Below are positions 46,787 through 55,575 of a stretch of 64,000 bases of DNA, piece by piece. Position 1 is the first letter of the stretch. Each line of letters starts with the position of its first letter. A program made the translations under genes and the position numbers. The stretch spans positions 62,001 to 126,000 of the forward strand of contig JAFLEF010000011.1 in NCBI GenBank assembly GCA_017309115.1, given 5' to 3'. Below the pieces are notes generated by a model that was not told where the DNA came from, did not search any database, and was given only the letters and a program-made list of their open reading frames with translations. This stretch comes from Verrucomicrobiota bacterium. GTDB lineage: Bacteria > Verrucomicrobiota > Verrucomicrobiia > Limisphaerales > UBA9464.

Positions 46787-47323
46787 ATGTCCCGTATTGG
46801 AAAAGCCCCGGTATCCATCCCGGCTAAAGTCAAGGTGGCAGTCGATGGCAACCGGATCGCAGCCGAGGGACCTAAAGGGAAACTCGAATTGAGTCTCCCC
46901 CGAAATACGTCCGCCCTCGTTGAGGGCGGCAACATTCGGGTGACGCGGGTGGGAGACAGCTCAGAATCTCGAGCAATGCATGGGTTGGCTCGAGCCTTGA
47001 TTAACAATATGGTCCACGGAGTCACCTCTGGCTTCTCTAAAAAGCTAGAGATTCAAGGTGTGGGATTCAAGGCTGCCGTTCAGGGCAAGGTTGTAAATCT
47101 GGCGTTGGGCTACAGTCATCCGATCCTCTACCCTATCCCCGACGGGATTAAGGTAACCATTGAAGAGAATACTAAGTTAACAATTGAAGGTAGCGATAAG
47201 GAATTGGTGGGTCGGGTGGCTGCGGAGATTCGAAGTTACTATCCTCCTGAACCCTATAAGGGCAAGGGGGTGCGATATTCCGGAGAGAAGGTTGTTCGCA
47301 AGGAAGGCAAGACCGTCCAATAA
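46787..47323 (+). CDS. rplF: 50S ribosomal protein L6
   Basis: 178 residues, near the sarcin-ricin loop. MSRIGKAPVSIPAKVKVAVD, ALINNMVHGVTSGFSKKLEI, VGFKAAVQGKVVNLALGYSH and the C-terminal PEPYKGKGVRYSGEKVVRKE are typical. Confidence 0.97.
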   Translation: MSRIGKAPVSIPAKVKVAVDGNRIAAEGPKGKLELSLPRNTSALVEGGNIRVTRVGDSSESRAMHGLARALINNMVHGVTSGFSKKLEIQGVGFKAAVQGKVVNLALGYSHPILYPIPDGIKVTIEENTKLTIEGSDKELVGRVAAEIRSYYPPEPYKGKGVRYSGEKVVRKEGKTVQ

Positions 47324-47359
47324 CTGGGTCTGACTTAAACGTTTTAATTTGCTGGTTGC

Positions 47360-47722
47360 ATGAAACCTCAGGAGAAAAGCCGTCGTTTGCAGCTCCGTCA
47401 TTGGAGATTGCGCAAGAAGGTTGTCGGAACTGCCGCTCGCCCTCGGATGAGCGTAAAGTTTACCGGCGCCCACATTTATGTTCAGTTTGTCGACGACTCC
47501 GCGGGTCGTACCCTGGCTGCAGCTGGAACGCGCGACAAAGTCGCGTCCAAGGAGGTACGCGGAGCAAATGCGCAGAATGCAGTTGCTACCGGGAAGCGTG
47601 CTGCTGAGGCTGCAAAAGCGGCCGGTATTGATGCGGTAGTGTTTGATCGTGGCGGGGCTCGTTACCACGGGAAGGTAAAGGCGCTGGCAGATGCGGCGCG
47701 CGAAGCGGGTCTAAAATTTTAA
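47360..47722 (+). CDS. rplR: 50S ribosomal protein L18
   Basis: 120 residues binding 5S r[43 protein letters not shown] and [19 protein letters not shown] mark the family. It lies in usual order between rplF and rpsE. Confidence 0.96.
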   Translation: MKPQEKSRRLQLRHWRLRKKVVGTAARPRMSVKFTGAHIYVQFVDDSAGRTLAAAGTRDKVASKEVRGANAQNAVATGKRAAEAAKAAGIDAVVFDRGGARYHGKVKALADAAREAGLKF

Positions 47723-47743
47723 ATCGTTCCGGAGGAAATAATT

Positions 47744-48385
47744 GTGGCTGATGACAATAAAGAAGTTGTAGTGCCCAGCGGTCCAGCGGCACAGGCGGCA
47801 CCCCAAAGGTCCGAGAGGTCGGACCGGGGACGTGGTGGTGATCATCGTGGGGATCGCGGACCGCGAGGGCGCCGTCGGACTCAGGAGAACGATGGAGATC
47901 GTGACAATGGGTTTGTTGAAAAAACCATTTTCATCAATCGCTCCGCTAAAGTTGTGAAAGGCGGGCGACGATTCAGCTTCAGCGCGCTCGTGGTGGTTGG
48001 TGATAAGCAGGGACGTGTCGGTTTGGGCCTGGGTAAGGGTAACGAGGTTAGCGACGCGATTCGCAAAGGTGGCGAGAATGCGAAATCACACCTTCTGGCA
48101 GTGGCACTTAAGGACAAGACCATCCCGCATGAGGTGTTGGCCGAATTTGATGGAGCGCGTGTTCTCTTGCGTCCAGCTAGTCCGGGCACTGGGTTGATTT
48201 GCGGAAAGACGGTACGCGCGGTTGTGGAATCGGCAGGGGTGCGCGATCTACTTTCTAAGTCTCTCGGTTCGAAGAACCCTGCCAATGTTGCAAAAGCGAC
48301 TCTGGACGCCCTTCTCCAGCTACGACGAAGGGAAGAAATCTTGAAATCACGCGGGCTCGAAACGCGTTTGTCACCAGCCGTCTAA
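47744..48385 (+). CDS. rpsE: 30S ribosomal protein S5 with RGG-like N-terminal extension
   Basis: 213 residues against about 165 in E. coli. GTG start with a good GGAGGA SD. The first about 60 residues are a disordered extension rich in Arg, Gly and Asp (RSDRGRGGDHRGDRGPRGRR). The normal S5 begins at about FVEKTIFINRSAKVVKGGRR, with VGLGLGKGNEVSDAIRKGGE and a C-terminal SLGSKNPANVAKATLDALL. The extension could contact rRNA or mRNA near the entry channel. L30 does not follow; rplO starts five bases later. Confidence 0.96.
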   Translation: MADDNKEVVVPSGPAAQAAPQRSERSDRGRGGDHRGDRGPRGRRRTQENDGDRDNGFVEKTIFINRSAKVVKGGRRFSFSALVVVGDKQGRVGLGLGKGNEVSDAIRKGGENAKSHLLAVALKDKTIPHEVLAEFDGARVLLRPASPGTGLICGKTVRAVVESAGVRDLLSKSLGSKNPANVAKATLDALLQLRRREEILKSRGLETRLSPAV

Positions 48386-48389
48386 TCTT

Positions 48390-48836
48390 ATGCGACTTCA
48401 TTCATTAAAACCCCGACCGGGATCCAAGCATCGGCGAAAGCGACTAGGATCTGGTGAGTCAAGTGGCCATGGAAAGACATCGGGACGCGGTGGAAAAGGA
48501 CAATCGGCTCGCTCGGGTAGTTCCATTCGGATCGGTTTCGAGGGCGGCCAAATGCCCCTTATCCGGCGGTTGCCCAAACGCGGGTTCAATAATAAACGAT
48601 TCAAAACGAAGTATGCGCCGGTAAATCTTGGCGACTTGAATCAGTTTGCTGAGGGTTCTGTTGTGGACGTTGACGTAATTCGCTGTGCAGGCCTAGCGAA
48701 TGGGAGTTCGGACGGCATAAAGATTCTCGCAACGGGAGAATTGACTCGGAAATTGACTGTCAAAGCGGCGGCCTTTAGCTCGGCGGCGAAGGCGGCGATT
48801 GAGAAGTTGGGCGGAACCGCAGAAATGGTACCCTGA
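48390..48836 (+). CDS. rplO: 50S ribosomal protein L15
   Basis: 148 residues. MRLHSLKPRPGSKHRRKRLG, GRGGKGQSARSGSSIRIGFE, then GGQMPLIRRLPKRGFNN are the Gly/Arg-rich core of L15. It lies directly after rpsE, showing that rpmD (L30) is missing from its usual place. Confidence 0.97.
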   Translation: MRLHSLKPRPGSKHRRKRLGSGESSGHGKTSGRGGKGQSARSGSSIRIGFEGGQMPLIRRLPKRGFNNKRFKTKYAPVNLGDLNQFAEGSVVDVDVIRCAGLANGSSDGIKILATGELTRKLTVKAAAFSSAAKAAIEKLGGTAEMVP

Positions 48837-48850
48837 CTTCGCAAAATCCC

Positions 48851-50239
48851 ATGTTGAGCCAGCTGTTCAAGACCTTTTCGAACTGCCTGAAAATCCCGGA
48901 ACTCCGTTCCCGGATCATTTTCACCGCTATTGTTCTTGTCGTCGCCCGATTGGTAGCGATGACTCCGGTTCCAGGGTTGAACGGAGCTGAGTTGGCGGCC
49001 TATTTCCAGAGACTCGCTGAACAAAATAGTGCGGGTAATTCGGTCGTTGCACTTTACAGTCTATTTACCGGAGGTGCGATTGAGAGGTGTGCTGTTGGAG
49101 CACTTGGGATCATGCCCTATATAAGTGCAACGATCATCATTCAACTCTTGTCTGCGGTTGTACCAGGCCTCAACAAGTTAGTTCGGGAAGAAGGTGGTCG
49201 GGCCAAAATTATTGCTTATGGCCGATATTTAACTGTCCTTCTTTGCCTTGGACAAGGCTTTGTGATGGCTCTCGGTTGGCAGAATCCCGAAGCAACCTTC
49301 CCCGGGTTTACGGGGAAGTTGGTGATGATTGAAAATCCGTGGGTCTACCGAATTCAGACAACAATCATCCTAACTACGGGAACGTTACTGCTAATGTGGC
49401 TTGGTGAACAAATTACCGAACGTGGGGTAGGTAATGGAGTGTCACTGATCATTATGGTGGGAATTCTTGCTAGGCTTCCCATCGCGGTGAAGGACCTCTG
49501 GTTTAAGTTCTTCCCGCCGGCGGGCATGGCTGTCCAAGGGAGTAATTGGGCCTATGGGGTGTTCTTGCTGATCCTGTTGGTGGCCGTGGTTGCCGGAGTG
49601 GTGATGATCACTCAGGGGCAGAGAAAGATTCCGGTTCAGTATGCCCAAAGAGCGGTAGGCAGAAAGGTCTATTCGGGGGGCACCTCATACATTCCGCTAA
49701 AGGTCAATTACACCGGTGTTATGCCTGTGATATTCGCCCAAGCGATTTTAATGTTGCCTGGGATGTTGTTTCAAAAGCTGGGGCAGATGTACAACCTAGA
49801 GATATTTCTTACGCTCGGCACCCTATTCAGCTACTCGAGTTGGTTTTACTTCGCGGCTGAGGCTCTGATGATCCTCTTTTTCTCATATTTTTGGGTGGCA
49901 ACTCAATTTAATGAGCTGCAAGTGGCTGACGATTTGAAGAAGTATGGAGGCTACATTCCTGGAGTGCGTCCTGGCCAGGCGACGGCGGACGCTCTACATC
50001 GGACTATGAACCGTATCACCTTCGCTGGGGGTATATTCCTAGTTGTCATCGCATTGATTCCTACGTTGATGACTAGGTTTCTCAAATTAGACTACTCGAT
50101 CACCCAGTTCTTCGGCGGTACTTCGATGTTGATAACCGTCGGAGTCCTCCTCGATACGATGCGGCAAATGGAGTCATTTCTACTGATGCGCCACTACGAT
50201 GGCTTCCTCAAAAAAGGACGCGTTCGGGGACGTGGCTGA
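48851..50239 (+). CDS. secY: Protein translocase subunit SecY
   Basis: Channel subunit of the Sec translocon; 462 residues with ten hydrophobic segments. Family marks are PELRSRIIFTAIVLVVARLV, ALGIMPYISATIIIQLLSAV, YGRYLTVLL, GNGVSLIIMVGI, RKIPVQYAQRAVGRKVYSGG and IPGVRPGQATADALHRTMNR. It lies in the common rplO-secY order, but adk does not follow; map comes next. Confidence 0.97.
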   Translation: MLSQLFKTFSNCLKIPELRSRIIFTAIVLVVARLVAMTPVPGLNGAELAAYFQRLAEQNSAGNSVVALYSLFTGGAIERCAVGALGIMPYISATIIIQLLSAVVPGLNKLVREEGGRAKIIAYGRYLTVLLCLGQGFVMALGWQNPEATFPGFTGKLVMIENPWVYRIQTTIILTTGTLLLMWLGEQITERGVGNGVSLIIMVGILARLPIAVKDLWFKFFPPAGMAVQGSNWAYGVFLLILLVAVVAGVVMITQGQRKIPVQYAQRAVGRKVYSGGTSYIPLKVNYTGVMPVIFAQAILMLPGMLFQKLGQMYNLEIFLTLGTLFSYSSWFYFAAEALMILFFSYFWVATQFNELQVADDLKKYGGYIPGVRPGQATADALHRTMNRITFAGGIFLVVIALIPTLMTRFLKLDYSITQFFGGTSMLITVGVLLDTMRQMESFLLMRHYDGFLKKGRVRGRG

Positions 50240-50331
50240 TTTTTAGGTGGTTGTTCTTTGTAAAATCAATTTAAGTCTGGGTACGTTGCGCCCCGCGCAA
50301 AGTGAATTCTGACTGGCGAATGGGAAACTGA

Positions 50332-51102
50332 ATGTCGGGTCCTAGATGCAAATCGCCAGAAGAGATCGCCTTGATTAGGAAGGCGGGGGAAATTGCAGCC
50401 AGAGTTCTGCGCGAAGCGTCTGTCCAGGTTATACCTGGAATGACTACTCGTTCGCTCGACAGGTTGGTGGGTGAATTGATTCTAGGGATGGGAGGAGCAA
50501 GTGCTTTTCTAGGGTACCGAGATTTTCCTGCCAATTGTTGCATATCGGTTAACGAAGGCGTTGTCCATGGCATCGGTAATGAACGACGTCTCCAGTTTGG
50601 AGACATCGTGAAACTAGACGTCGGTGTCCGCTACAAGGGCTATGTTGGGGACGTTGCCATGACTCTTGCAGTCGGTGGTTGCTCCCCCCTTTCCCAGAAG
50701 CTAATGGATGTAACGGTAGCAGCGCTATATAAAGGGATTGCGCAGGCGACGGCAGGAAATCGAATTACCGATATCTCTCGCGCAATCCAACGCCATGTGG
50801 AGTCGAATCAGTTTAGTGTGGTTCGAGAGTTTGTTGGACACGGAGTCGGTCAGTCCGTGCACGAGGAGCCGCAGATACCCAACTATATCGATGATCGACA
50901 TTCGGGGCGATTGAAGCCTGGATGGACGATTGCCATCGAGCCTATGGTCAATGTTGGGGGAGCCGCAGTGGAAATCCTTGCTGATCAATGGACGGTGGTG
51001 ACAAGGGACCGCCAACTTTCGGCCCATTTTGAGCACACGGTGCTCATTACCGATGGGCCGGCTGAAATTTTAACAAGAGATGGAATGACTCCGCTTTACT
51101 GA
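50332..51102 (+). CDS. map: Methionine aminopeptidase, type I
   Basis: Removes the initiator Met; 256 residues. Metal ligands are visible: the two Asp in [20 protein letters not shown], His in [17 protein letters not shown], Glu in [11 protein letters not shown] and Glu in [13 protein letters not shown]. The front block [13 protein letters not shown] appears as [20 protein letters not shown]. No N-terminal zinc-finger extension. It sits between secY and rpmJ, with infA missing. Confidence 0.95.
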   Translation: MSGPRCKSPEEIALIRKAGEIAARVLREASVQVIPGMTTRSLDRLVGELILGMGGASAFLGYRDFPANCCISVNEGVVHGIGNERRLQFGDIVKLDVGVRYKGYVGDVAMTLAVGGCSPLSQKLMDVTVAALYKGIAQATAGNRITDISRAIQRHVESNQFSVVREFVGHGVGQSVHEEPQIPNYIDDRHSGRLKPGWTIAIEPMVNVGGAAVEILADQWTVVTRDRQLSAHFEHTVLITDGPAEILTRDGMTPLY

Positions 51103-51139
51103 GTGGGTCGTTTTGAGTAGAGTTGCAACCTTTTCGAAA

Positions 51140-51253
51140 ATGAAAGTTCGAGCGTCAGTGAAAAAGCTTTGCGAAAACTGCAAGATGGTTCGGCGTAAAG
51201 GCGTCATTCGCGTGATTTGCTCAAATCCACGCCATAAGCAGCGACAAGGCTAA
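51140..51253 (+). CDS. rpmJ: 50S ribosomal protein L36
   Basis: Only 37 residues: [20 protein letters not shown], then [17 protein letters not shown]. The zinc ribbon C-x2-C-x12-C-x4-H is complete, so this is the zinc-binding type. It lies 37 bases after map and 16 bases before rpsM, the usual position just ahead of S13. Confidence 0.96.
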   Translation: MKVRASVKKLCENCKMVRRKGVIRVICSNPRHKQRQG

Positions 51254-51269
51254 AAAATTAAGCACAGGT

Positions 51270-51665
51270 ATGCCACGTATCCTAGGTGTAGACATTCCGG
51301 GCGAGAAGCGAATCGATATCGCGCTTCGCTATATTTATGGACTCGGACCAGCGAATTCGGTTGACGTGTTGGCACGGGCCAATGTGGACCGAGCGGTTCG
51401 TGCCAAAGACCTTAACGAACAACAGCTCTCCCAGATCGTCAACGCCATTCAAGAGGGTAAGTACGTAATTGAGGGTGACTTACGTCGTGAGTTGGGTATC
51501 AATCTGAAACGTCTTCAAGCGATCAAATCTTATCGCGGACAACGTCACTTGAGGAGTCTACCGGTGCGCGGGCAGCGGACACAGACCAATTCGCGAACCC
51601 GCAAGGGCCCGCGGAAAACTGTTGGTGTCCAGCGGAACCCGAACGCCAAGACTGGGGTTCACTAA
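51270..51665 (+). CDS. rpsM: 30S ribosomal protein S13
   Basis: 131 residues contacting tRNA and the inter-subunit bridge. MPRILGVDIPGEKRIDIALR, YIYGLGPANSVDVL, NLKRLQAIKSYRGQRHLRSL and PVRGQRTQTNSRTRKGPRKT are typical. Confidence 0.97.
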   Translation: MPRILGVDIPGEKRIDIALRYIYGLGPANSVDVLARANVDRAVRAKDLNEQQLSQIVNAIQEGKYVIEGDLRRELGINLKRLQAIKSYRGQRHLRSLPVRGQRTQTNSRTRKGPRKTVGVQRNPNAKTGVH

Positions 51666-51683
51666 TTTTACTGCACCAAGCAT

Positions 51684-52220
51684 ATGGCTGAAGAAACGAA
51701 ACCTAAGAAGCCGGCTAAAGCCGAAGGCGCCGGCGAGACCTCCTCGAAGAAGGTAACTTCGGAGGCAGCGGCTGGAGCGCCGCCCGCTGCTGCTGCTGCC
51801 GCCCCGACTGCTGCTGAATTGTTGGGAGAGGAGCTTAAGCCTGCGAAGATCATCAGGGCGAAGGGAGCGAAGAATATTCCGTTTGGGATCGCGAATATCG
51901 TTGCGACTTTCAATAATACCGTCGTGACAATTACAGACGCCCAAGGTAACTCGATTGGCTGGAGTACTGCGGGTCGCGTGGGCTTTAAGGGTTCGCGCAA
52001 GAGCACCGCATTCGCTGCCCAACAGGCAGCGCAGGATGCTGCTCGCCAAGCGATGGCCCATGGTCTCCGGGAGGTGGAGGTTCGGGTTAACGGTCCGGGT
52101 TCGGGACGTGAGTCTGCGATTCGGGCTCTACAAGCGGTCGGCTTGGATATCACAGCAATTAAGGATATTACGCCCATCCCTCACAACGGTTGCCGGCCCC
52201 GCAAGAAGCGCCGAGTTTAG
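51684..52220 (+). CDS. rpsK: 30S ribosomal protein S11 with N-terminal Ala/Pro/Lys extension
   Basis: 178 residues against about 129 in E. coli. The first about 55 residues are low-complexity ([18 protein letters not shown], then [19 protein letters not shown]). S11 proper starts near [20 protein letters not shown] and continues with [40 protein letters not shown] and the C-terminal [16 protein letters not shown]. The extension is in frame and follows an ATG; the first conserved residues have no other near start. Confidence 0.96.
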   Translation: MAEETKPKKPAKAEGAGETSSKKVTSEAAAGAPPAAAAAAPTAAELLGEELKPAKIIRAKGAKNIPFGIANIVATFNNTVVTITDAQGNSIGWSTAGRVGFKGSRKSTAFAAQQAAQDAARQAMAHGLREVEVRVNGPGSGRESAIRALQAVGLDITAIKDITPIPHNGCRPRKKRRV

Positions 52221-52243
52221 TTTCAATTTCGATTACACGCACC

Positions 52244-52852
52244 ATGGCTCGTTATACCGGACCCCGTACTCGCGTCAGCCGCCGTTTTGGCGTGCCCATT
52301 TTCGGAGCTTCTAAGTATTTGGAGCGACGAAACTATCCTCCTGGCGTACATGGCCCCAAATCGCGGCGAAAGTTCAGCGATTATGCCGTGGGCTTAATGG
52401 AGAAACAGAAGCTCCGGTATTTCTACGGACTTCAGGAACGCCAGTTCCGCAATGTCTACGAGAAGGCCTTGCGTATGCGCGGTGTTACTGGCGAGAAGAT
52501 GCTTCAACTGTTGGAGTGTCGTTTGGATAGCATCGTTTTTCATGCAGGTTTTGGAATCACCCGTCCCCAAGCTCGGCAGTTGATCAGTCATGGTCACGTT
52601 AGGGTTAATGGGCGGAAGGTGAGTGTGCCGAGCTTTTTGGTCAAAGTGAATGACCTTGTTGAGGTTAAGGACCATAATGTTAGTAAGCAGTTGGCGAATA
52701 AAAGCTTGGAAGGCTCCACCTCGCGGGTAGTCCCTGATTGGCTATCCTTGGATCGTGATCATCTCAAGGCAAAGCTTCTGCGGATTCCGAGCCGTGACGA
52801 AATCAATCCGGTCGCCAACGAGCAGGCGATTGTCGAATTTTACTCCCGATAA
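52244..52852 (+). CDS. rpsD: 30S ribosomal protein S4 (zinc-free form)
   Basis: 202 residues from ATG 52244 (MARYTGPRTRVSRRFGVPIF). An upstream in-frame start inside rpsK is rejected. It has no N-terminal zinc-binding cysteines. The S4 RNA-binding domain is at ECRLDSIVFHAGFGITRPQA and RQLISHGHVRVNGRKVSVPS. In many bacteria S4 represses its own operon. Confidence 0.96.
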   Translation: MARYTGPRTRVSRRFGVPIFGASKYLERRNYPPGVHGPKSRRKFSDYAVGLMEKQKLRYFYGLQERQFRNVYEKALRMRGVTGEKMLQLLECRLDSIVFHAGFGITRPQARQLISHGHVRVNGRKVSVPSFLVKVNDLVEVKDHNVSKQLANKSLEGSTSRVVPDWLSLDRDHLKAKLLRIPSRDEINPVANEQAIVEFYSR

Positions 52853-52859
52853 ACTATTT

Positions 52860-52878
52860 GTTCCGGAGGTGACGGAAC
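52860..52878 (+). promoter_or_regulatory. Hairpin with SD-like loop upstream of rpoA
   Basis: GTTCCG (52860-52865) pairs with CGGAAC (52873-52878), leaving GAGGTGA in the loop, so a GGAGGTGA string sits on the hairpin. No gene starts within usable distance. rpoA itself, at 52961, has no SD-like sequence. It is the only visible element in the 108-base gap between rpsD and rpoA. Confidence 0.3.
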
Positions 52879-52960
52879 CTTAACTGCAATTATATGGGGT
52901 CGTCCTGATGGGAGTAACTTGGTCGGGAAACCCAGATTAAAATTGCGATAAATACACAAT

Positions 52961-53977
52961 ATGCCAGTTCGCTTAGGTCGTTTTGAATTGCCCAAACGCC
53001 TCGTCAAGGACGAGGCGATATCTACTGATGTCTATGCCCGCTTTGTAGCCGAGCCGTTTGAGACCGGATACGGGCATACGATTGGAAATTCCCTTAGACG
53101 GGTACTCCTTAGCTCACTTGAGGGCGCCGCTATCACTTCGTTGAAGATCGATGGCGCGATGCATGAGTTCACTACCGTTGAAGGAGTTGTCGAGGACGTC
53201 ACGGACATCGTCCTGAACCTTAAGAAGGTAAAGTTTAGGAGCCACAATCGCGAGCCTCAGACTCTCCTTCTTTCGGTAAACAAGGAAGGCGCTGTTACCG
53301 CCGGAGACATCCAACTCAATCAAGGGATTGAGGTCGTGAACCCTAGTCAGCACATCTGCACGCTTGATCGCAAAAAGAAATTTGAGATGGAGTTGGAGGT
53401 GAAGGTGGGTCGCGGTTTTTGTCCTGGTGACGAGAACAAGAAAGTAGACCAAGCTATCGGAGTGATCGCTATCGACTCCTTATTTTCTCCCGTGGCGCGG
53501 GTGCGATACAATGTCGAGCAGGCACGTGTCGGTCAGAAGACCGATTATGACAAATTGGTCCTCGATATTTGGACGGACGGACGATTGTCTCCGGATGATG
53601 CTTTGACTCAGGCTTCGGCGATTCTGCAACATCATTTGGATGTTTTTGTTGGTTACGATAAGAACGCCATCGAGTTCGAAGAGGAGCAAAAGCCGGTGGA
53701 CGATGAGAAGGCGAAGCTCAAGAAGCTGCTGAATATGTCCGTCAACGAGATTGAGCTGAGCGTCCGTGCCGCGAACTGCCTTAACAACGCCAACATTACC
53801 ACGGTGGGTCAGTTGGCCCTGAAGACTGAACAAGAAATGCTGAAGTACCGTAACTTCGGTAAGAAGTCCTTGAATGAAATCAAGGAGAAGCTTTCGGCGC
53901 TGGGCCTTGCGCTCGGCATGAACATTGATCCCACTCTGCTGGCTGACGTTCCTCCTGCAGAGCCTCGAAACATCTAA
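52961..53977 (+). CDS. rpoA: DNA-directed RNA polymerase subunit alpha
   Basis: 338 residues. The N-terminal dimerisation domain (about 1-235) includes FVAEPFETGYGHTIGNSLRR, VLLSSLEGAAITSLKIDGAM and HEFTTVEGVVEDVTDIVLNL. The C-terminal domain (about 250-320) has LSVRAANCLNNANITTVGQL and LKYRNFGKKSLNEIKEKLSA, which contact UP elements and activators. It is followed 12 bases later by rplQ. Confidence 0.97.
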   Translation: MPVRLGRFELPKRLVKDEAISTDVYARFVAEPFETGYGHTIGNSLRRVLLSSLEGAAITSLKIDGAMHEFTTVEGVVEDVTDIVLNLKKVKFRSHNREPQTLLLSVNKEGAVTAGDIQLNQGIEVVNPSQHICTLDRKKKFEMELEVKVGRGFCPGDENKKVDQAIGVIAIDSLFSPVARVRYNVEQARVGQKTDYDKLVLDIWTDGRLSPDDALTQASAILQHHLDVFVGYDKNAIEFEEEQKPVDDEKAKLKKLLNMSVNEIELSVRAANCLNNANITTVGQLALKTEQEMLKYRNFGKKSLNEIKEKLSALGLALGMNIDPTLLADVPPAEPRNI

Positions 53978-53989
53978 CGCTCACTGCCC

Positions 53990-54529
53990 ATGCGTCATCT
54001 TAAGCGGACCAACAAGCTCGGCCGCAAGAGCGACCATCGTAACGCGATGCTCGCCAACCTCGTCTGCAGCCTCATTATGCATCAGCGAGTCACCACAACC
54101 CTGTCTAAGGCCAAGGCTGCCCGATCAGTTGCCGAGAAGTTGGTGACTTTGGGCAAGAATGCTCAGGCCGCTCTGGTGGTTGCTGCCGCCACTTCTGACG
54201 AAAAGGTGAAAGCAGCTGCGGTTGCGAAAAGCGTCCATTATCGCCGTTTGGCGGCAGCCCGTTTGCGACAGCAGCCCAGGAGTCATTTTCCTGGAACGCC
54301 CAAGGTGAAAGGCAAGGTTGTACGCGAAAAGTGGCGTGCGCAGAGTGATGTCGTCCATCTTCTATGTGATCGGATTGCGCCGGTTTTCAAAGATCGCGCC
54401 GGTGGTTACACCCGGATCGTAAAACTTGGACAACGGCAAGGCGATGCGGCTCAGACTGCGATCTTGGAATGGGTTGAGACGCCTATGTCTGAGACTTCAT
54501 CAGTCGCCGCTGCTGGCGAGACCAAGTAG
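53990..54529 (+). CDS. rplQ: 50S ribosomal protein L17
   Basis: 179 residues against about 127 in E. coli. The N-terminus MRHLKRTNKLGRKSDHRNAM and LANLVCSLIMHQRVTTTLSK are standard. The C-terminal family block GGYTRIVKLGQRQGDAAQTA is followed by a short Ser/Ala-rich tail. An internal stretch (about 60-120) is longer than usual and basic. It ends the cluster, before a terminator. Confidence 0.95.
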   Translation: MRHLKRTNKLGRKSDHRNAMLANLVCSLIMHQRVTTTLSKAKAARSVAEKLVTLGKNAQAALVVAAATSDEKVKAAAVAKSVHYRRLAAARLRQQPRSHFPGTPKVKGKVVREKWRAQSDVVHLLCDRIAPVFKDRAGGYTRIVKLGQRQGDAAQTAILEWVETPMSETSSVAAAGETK

Positions 54530-54551
54530 ATGGTTCTTCCCCGGTAAACAC

Positions 54552-54587
54552 AAAGGCCCGTGCTTCCTGCGCGGGCCTTTTGCTTTT
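54552..54587 (+). terminator. Intrinsic terminator of the ribosomal protein/rpoA cluster
   Basis: AAAGGCCCG (54552-54560) pairs with CGGGCCTTT (54572-54580). Inner pairs extend the stem to a TTCCT loop, and TGCTTTT follows. It lies 22 bases after the rplQ stop. Confidence 0.88.
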
Positions 54588-54723
54588 GGGTTTGGATCAC
54601 TGACAACTAGATCCCAAGAGCCCAATCTTGGAATTCAGGACTTAGAATGTCCGACGGGACGAGGACGAGCGATTGGTGGTCCACAGAAGAGAGATGGACC
54701 GGAGGGAGCAGGATACGGGGAGA

Positions 54724-55446
54724 CTAGTCGAGGTCACCTACACGCGCCATGCGGTAGACATCGGCAATCTTCTTGTCATCGGCCCGGATTCGTTTCGCCA
54801 GAGTTTTGGCGAGTTCGAAGAGGAGGGGTATTGCGAGATCAGGTTGTTCGGCGCAGAGCTTTTCGAACCGCCCTGCTGAAATCCGAAGTAAGGTGGAAGG
54901 GTTGTTCGAAACGATGTCGGCAGAACGAGGTCCACCATCGAACAAGCTCATTTCGCCGAATATATCCCCAGGGCCAAACCGAGCGAGCTCCGTCTCCTTG
55001 CCGCCAGCAATTATGCGGGCTCGAACTTCACCATCCAGCACGGCATACATAGCGTCGCCTGGTGTCCCCTGTTGTACCAAAACCTTGTACGGTTCGACCC
55101 GGACCACTTCCATGATCTGCACAAAGCGTCCAAGCTTTTGATCGTTCATCGCCGCCAGAGCCTTTACCCGACGGAGCATGCCCGGCCGAAGCCCGGCAAC
55201 GAGTGGAGTGGGCTCTCCGATTGACGAGGGAGCCTTGATTTCGGCTCTGCCGGCAAAGGCGTCTTTCAGTTCCGACAGATCCCCCGCTTTGCTCCAGAGG
55301 TCTTGGGCGGTGATGTGCACCCAAGTGCCGGCGACAACACGTTCTTCCTGGACCCACTGAACCAAGGTGGAGAGCGGTACCGGACCGTACACCACATCGT
55401 CAGCGGCCCAGATCTTGAATTCGGGAGCTGCGGGAGAATCGGACAT
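54724..55446 (-). CDS. GYF_2-like / cyclic-nucleotide-binding domain protein
   Basis: 240 residues from the ATG at 55446. The N-terminal about 60 residues (FKIWAADDVVYGPVPLSTLV, then QWVQEERVVAGTWVH) have the 'Y.G....L..w......tWv' pattern of GYF_2-like domains. Residues about 100-225 form a cNMP-binding domain: EPYKVLVQQGTPGDAMYAVL, DGEVRARII, and the phosphate-binding cassette FGEMSLFDGGPRSADIV. There is no DNA-binding helix-turn-helix, so it is not a Crp-type regulator. Perhaps a second-messenger-responsive adaptor. It is divergent from the DNRLRE-type gene. Confidence 0.82.
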   Translation of the reverse strand: MSDSPAAPEFKIWAADDVVYGPVPLSTLVQWVQEERVVAGTWVHITAQDLWSKAGDLSELKDAFAGRAEIKAPSSIGEPTPLVAGLRPGMLRRVKALAAMNDQKLGRFVQIMEVVRVEPYKVLVQQGTPGDAMYAVLDGEVRARIIAGGKETELARFGPGDIFGEMSLFDGGPRSADIVSNNPSTLLRISAGRFEKLCAEQPDLAIPLLFELAKTLAKRIRADDKKIADVYRMARVGDLD

Positions 55447-55575
55447 GACCCCCGAATCAAAACGTCCACTGAGAGGTTTGGGGAGAGAAATCTGTATGGT
55501 TTGTCGCGAAGTCGGGGTTCGGCTCCAGTTCGGCCGAGGATTGACCCCAAAGCGCACTGGAAACAGGGTGCGTGA

